From Colimorpha sp045639845 (lineage in GTDB: Bacteria; Bacteroidota; Bacteroidia; Bacteroidales; P3): 18,100 bases of DNA. Below, one piece after another: positions 15,219-18,100 of the stretch (position 1 is the first letter of the stretch; each line of letters begins with the position of its first letter). A model generated the notes under the pieces. That model ran no database searches. It was given only the letters and a program-made list of their open reading frames with translations, and had not been told where the DNA came from. The translations under genes were made by a program, and so were the position numbers. Location of the stretch: NCBI GenBank assembly GCA_045639845.1, contig JAZUDW010000030.1, positions 1-18,100 on the forward strand, written 5' to 3'.

Positions 15219-15923
15219 TTATCTCAGTTGCCATTTCAGCATCAGCAGACTCGATATGCAAGCCGCCACCACCACTTGCAACTCGGGTTGAAGGCTGCTG
15301 TCTATCCATACCCATCCGTAGCCTTCGGAGTCTATAGTAGCTATCACACGATCGTGATAAATAAAGCTGTAGGCAAACAGCGGGTGCAGCATAAAGAGGT
15401 CTTGGGTCGTCGATCGGTTGCGCCCGTATATGCTTATTGCTTCACGTGTGGTAGAGTTGAATATCTCGCCACAATCGAAGTCGGTGGCCGACATAGAGGT
15501 GTTGCACACCATAGTCCATTCACCGTTGGAAGGGTCTTCTATGTAGCCCCAGTAGTCATAGCCTTTGTCTATGTTTCTATTACCAAACACTTTTGCCAAT
15601 ATGGCATATTCGTCAGTTGCAAGGTCCTGTTTCATCTTGGCACGAACCGTTAGGTTGCCCAAGGTCTGCTTGAACTTGAATTTGGATATGTATTTGTATC
15701 GTATAGTCCCCAAGGGAGCCCACGAAGAGTTCTCGACGGTAGAGGCCCATACGTAATTCGTGCTGAAATCACCGTAGCTTATCTTGTGGTTAAAACCCAG
15801 ATACCGGGCACCCTTCACGGGCATAGGACTATAAGTGCTGTCAGTGTTCTGTGCCCAGATTGTGTTGCTGCCTATCGTCCATATGAGTATTATTAGGGCA
15901 AATACTTTGAATTTTCTTTTCAT
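15219..15923 (-). CDS. Hypothetical secreted protein
   Basis: A 234-residue protein with a clear signal peptide (MKRKFKVFALIILIWTIGSNTIWA, predicted cut before QNTDS). The mature part is rich in Tyr, Trp, Ser and Asn with alternating beta-type segments (YLGFNHKISYGDFSTNYVWAS, EYAILAKVFGN, YDYWGYIEDP, GYGWVWIDSS). A hydrophobic C-terminal segment ends the protein (LQVVVAACISSLLMLKWQLR). I do not recognise a family. It starts 85 bases after the TetR gene's stop on the same strand, with no exact promoter box between, so it may be co-transcribed with and linked to that regulator. The bidirectional terminator follows. Confidence 0.7.
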   Translation of the reverse strand: MKRKFKVFALIILIWTIGSNTIWAQNTDSTYSPMPVKGARYLGFNHKISYGDFSTNYVWASTVENSSWAPLGTIRYKYISKFKFKQTLGNLTVRAKMKQDLATDEYAILAKVFGNRNIDKGYDYWGYIEDPSNGEWTMVCNTSMSATDFDCGEIFNSTTREAISIYGRNRSTTQDLFMLHPLFAYSFIYHDRVIATIDSEGYGWVWIDSSLQPELQVVVAACISSLLMLKWQLR

Positions 15924-16008
15924 GATTACTTCAGTTCATTCATTAGGGTTAGAGATTGGTTGAAGCACCATGGGTTCTTCACATGATGCATTCGGACCTT
16001 TCTAGGAG

Positions 16009-16641
16009 TTATCTTTCTTTTGGGGCAAAGGATTCTATCGGGATAGTGTGATGTTCATTGTCTGTTTGTGGTTTCACTATCGCCACTTGGGTTCCGTTGC
16101 GTTTAATGAAAGTCAGTGTGCTCAAGAATGCACGGCCCAGCATCTCGTTGAGTTCCGATTCGCTAGTGGTGTAGTCTGTCTTTCGCCAATAGATACATAG
16201 ACCCATACCAAACACCCACATCTGACGGAATAGCACCATTGCTTCTTCTTCGCTCAGCTGATAGTCTTGCTGCATAAAACCGATGCAGGCCAAAGCAGTG
16301 GGATCGTCCTCAAACGACGGACCATCCTTGTGGGCAAAGATCAGATCGAATAGCCACGGCTCTTCTTTTGCGAAATGGAGCATCAGTATGGCATATTGTT
16401 TGAAAGCAGGGCTGTAGTTTACGGCATCGCTCACATAGTCTCTAAAAAACTGAGTAGCTGCGTTGAATACCTCACGCTGTAGGTCTTCCATGCTTTCAAA
16501 TATGGTGAAGATAGGACGGGCTGAGCTTCCCATAAAGGCGCCTAGCTCTCGGGCTTTAAGCGATCCGATGCCGTTTTTTCGTACAAGGTTGAGCGCGCTA
16601 CTAATGAGCTGCTCTCGCGTGAACATAGCTTTTCTTGACAT
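16009..16641 (-). CDS. TetR/AcrR family transcriptional regulator
   Basis: A 210-residue regulator. The DNA-binding helix-turn-helix domain covers about residues 8-55: FTREQLISSALNLVRKNGIGSL, then KARELGAFMG, then the recognition part SSARPIFTIFESMEDL, a form close to the STxPIYxxFxxMEEL pattern of one branch of the family. The C-terminal ligand-binding domain (about 60-195) is helical and has no recognisable ligand motif; the final 15 residues look disordered. It lies between the flavodoxin/ferredoxin gene (70 bases upstream) and the secreted-protein gene (85 bases downstream), all on the minus strand. It could control either or both; I found no clear operator palindrome. Confidence 0.85.
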   Translation of the reverse strand: MSRKAMFTREQLISSALNLVRKNGIGSLKARELGAFMGSSARPIFTIFESMEDLQREVFNAATQFFRDYVSDAVNYSPAFKQYAILMLHFAKEEPWLFDLIFAHKDGPSFEDDPTALACIGFMQQDYQLSEEEAMVLFRQMWVFGMGLCIYWRKTDYTTSESELNEMLGRAFLSTLTFIKRNGTQVAIVKPQTDNEHHTIPIESFAPKER

Positions 16642-16711
16642 TTTTTTCCCTTTATTTGTTTAGTTGTTATTCTTTGTATTGTTGTGTTTTTTTTTTGCAA
16701 ATCCTTCATAC

Positions 16712-17545
16712 CTAAGGCTGTTCTGGGCCTTGGCTCTCAGTGTCGGCAAACCAGTTGGGAGCATGTGCTTGACACTGTTGCTCTATCATGCGTATATGGG
16801 AGAAGAAATCCTCGTTATCGAATCTCCATGCCCCATTGACACATCCACGTACGCAAGCCATACATTTGATGCAGATACCCTCAATAGAAGGCACACCTTC
16901 TCGATTGGTAATACTTCCCATAGGGCACCATGAGGCACACTGTCCGCACTTGGTGCACAGCTCGGCGTTGAGCATAGGCACCGCCTTTAGGAACTGGGCT
17001 GGCTTGCTGTCGGTGCGCAGCGGAGTATAGTACTGAAGGTTGTCGGTATGGCCAGGTAGGTGGCACACTTCGTGGTTTAGATCCATATGTAGGCAGTAAG
17101 CTTCGAGCTCGCTGAGGTCGTCGCCTGAAGGACGACCGAGACCCAAGGTGTTGGAAAACACATGGCGGCATACCATAGCTGTAGCACCTACACAGCGCAT
17201 GTTGCCTCTTCGTATCACCGCTTGCATCTCAGCCAGTGTGTCGTCGTAGTGTCGGCCACCATATACGGCTATGGCCAGCACTGGGTTGTTGCAACCCTTT
17301 AGGTGAGAGTCCACGAAGTCTAGTGTCTTGTTGGGGATCCGTCCTGCATATACAGGAGTGCCCCACACCACCATCTCGCCCTCCTCAATAGGTTGCCAAC
17401 TGCCCCTATCGTTTGGCGTGGTGTAGCTCTGCATAGTAGCCAACACACCCAGCCGTGCGGCCAAAGTTTGTGCTGCATGCTCCACTATGCGGGCAGTGCC
17501 ACCTGTAGGACTGAAGAATATGGCTCGTATTTTCGATATGGGCAT
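16712..17545 (-). CDS. EFR1-type flavodoxin/2x[4Fe-4S] ferredoxin fusion protein
   Basis: A 277-residue redox protein. The N-terminal half (about 5-165) is a flavodoxin-like domain: FFSPTGGTARIV (10-21) binds the FMN phosphate, and WGTPVYAGRIP (61-71) and AVYGGRHYDD (93-102) form the flavin loops. The C-terminal half is a two-cluster ferredoxin with Cys 197, 200, 203 and 207 (CTKCGQCASWCP) and Cys 225, 228, 231 and 235 (CIKCMACVRGC). It should be a cytoplasmic electron carrier; partner enzymes are unknown. The frame extends to an ATG at 17593, but the start at 17545 places the flavin motif as in relatives and lies clear of the upstream repeat array. It precedes TetR on the same strand. Confidence 0.9.
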   Translation of the reverse strand: MPISKIRAIFFSPTGGTARIVEHAAQTLAARLGVLATMQSYTTPNDRGSWQPIEEGEMVVWGTPVYAGRIPNKTLDFVDSHLKGCNNPVLAIAVYGGRHYDDTLAEMQAVIRRGNMRCVGATAMVCRHVFSNTLGLGRPSGDDLSELEAYCLHMDLNHEVCHLPGHTDNLQYYTPLRTDSKPAQFLKAVPMLNAELCTKCGQCASWCPMGSITNREGVPSIEGICIKCMACVRGCVNGAWRFDNEDFFSHIRMIEQQCQAHAPNWFADTESQGPEQP

Positions 17546-17590
17546 AGTTGAAAAGTTTTTTGTGCAGATCAGTGAAACATAGTCGCACAT

Positions 17591-17674
17591 CACCGATCAT
17601 TGTTTATTCATTACTGATCATCGTTCACTGATCACTCTTCTCCGTTCACTGTTTACTGTTCACCGATCCCTCAT
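17591..17674. repeat. Degenerate 7-base tandem repeat array, twelve units
   Basis: Twelve consecutive 7-base units fit the pattern (C/T)A(C/T)TG(A/T)T. Examples are CACTGAT (17626), CACTGTT (17647), TACTGTT (17654) and CACCGAT (17591 and 17661). Phase is kept for 84 bases and the last unit (17668-17674) overlaps the stop codon of the gene at the right edge. The units match those in the hairpin at 7760-7822 (CACTGTT, CACTAAT, CACCAAT). Short 7-base repeats of this kind are known from some bacterial genomes, mostly as intergenic polymorphic arrays. Confidence 0.75.
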
Positions 17675-18100
17675 CTCTTAATGTACGATAAGAAATCCAA
17701 GTCGATGTTGAACGAGATGAATGGGGTGACCTTCCATACCTTCGAAGTGATGTTGGCCAGGTTCAGGCTCGGGTCGATCGGTGTATTCACATCATATTGG
17801 CTGTCCAGCTCCTCGAATTCGGCAATATTGACGCCGGCGTTGAGGTAAAAGAAATCCATAAAGCGGAACGAGGGGCCGATATAGAAGTTCTTGAACAGAT
17901 TGCTGCCGCCAAATCCAACATAGAAGCCTAAGTCGTAGGCAAACTGCTGGTCGAACTTTGGTAGCTCACGCAAAGCAGATTTGGTCATCACGCTGCTCGT
18001 GTCCTCGGTGCGAGGAGCATTAAATATTGGCGTCATGTCCCACAGCATCACCGAGGCTCCTGTCACGAAGTCGAACTCCACCTTTCCCGCATTGCGGTTG
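17671..18100 (-). CDS. Partial C-terminal part of a probable outer-membrane beta-barrel protein
   Basis: Only the last 143 codons are in the window; the frame stays open through the right edge, so the true start is outside. The visible part has alternating hydrophobic and polar residues with many aromatics in short strands (FYVGFGGSNLF, NFYIGPSFRFMDFFYLNAGVNIAEF, WKVTPFISFNIDLDFLSYIKR), as in Bacteroidota outer-membrane barrels and porin-like proteins. It ends in KR rather than the usual terminal aromatic residue. No family is recognised. The 7-base repeat array starts at its stop codon and fills the gap to the flavodoxin gene. Confidence 0.6.
   Translation of the reverse strand, partial: NRNAGKVEFDFVTGASVMLWDMTPIFNAPRTEDTSSVMTKSALRELPKFDQQFAYDLGFYVGFGGSNLFKNFYIGPSFRFMDFFYLNAGVNIAEFEELDSQYDVNTPIDPSLNLANITSKVWKVTPFISFNIDLDFLSYIKR

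Overview
This window reads as chromosomal DNA from a Bacteroidota, most likely a Bacteroidales anaerobe. The evidence is the YidC, ParE and NhaD sequences, the lack of Shine-Dalgarno sites, and several copies of the Bacteroidota -7 promoter box TAnnTTTG at gene starts. It is mostly housekeeping, cell-envelope and metabolic genes. I see no prophage, transposase, CRISPR array, tRNA or rRNA.

Layout. Positions 182-979 (minus) hold a DRTGG-domain gene followed by an anti-sigma-type ATPase gene, a pair often found beside [FeFe]-hydrogenase and NuoEF-like genes. Positions 1223-1960 (minus) encode an acidic/basic bipolar protein with two AT-hook-like repeats. Positions 2186-4093 (minus) encode topoisomerase IV subunit B (ParE), and 4265-4828 (minus) a LOG-family nucleotide phosphoribohydrolase. 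A 451-base gene-free stretch follows. Positions 5280-9242 (minus) look like one transcription unit: lipoprotein, N-terminal transketolase subunit, secreted von Willebrand A (VWA) protein, C-terminal transketolase subunit. The two halves of one enzyme are thus separated by an unrelated exported protein. A 731-base gene-free region separates this unit from a plus-strand group: yidC, nhaD, and a membrane-anchored protein with a possible lysozyme-like fold. That group converges, at a strong two-way terminator, on a minus-strand run: a partial barrel-like protein at the right edge, a flavodoxin/2x[4Fe-4S] protein, a TetR regulator and a small secreted protein.

How the genes relate. YidC inserts membrane proteins and NhaD exchanges Na+ for H+ in the inner membrane. 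The split transketolase serves the non-oxidative pentose phosphate pathway. The flavodoxin/ferredoxin protein and the possible hydrogenase-linked pair at the left edge fit anaerobic redox metabolism.

Most worth a second look: the VWA gene inside the split transketolase unit; a degenerate 7-base repeat family at two intergenic sites, one of them at the transketolase-N/VWA junction; a 13-base inverted repeat bounding 264 bases of the first gene-free stretch; an 11-base periodic repeat and a 5' leader hairpin upstream of yidC; and the uncharacterised 487-residue membrane protein. Nothing here clearly amounts to a new defence or mobile system.
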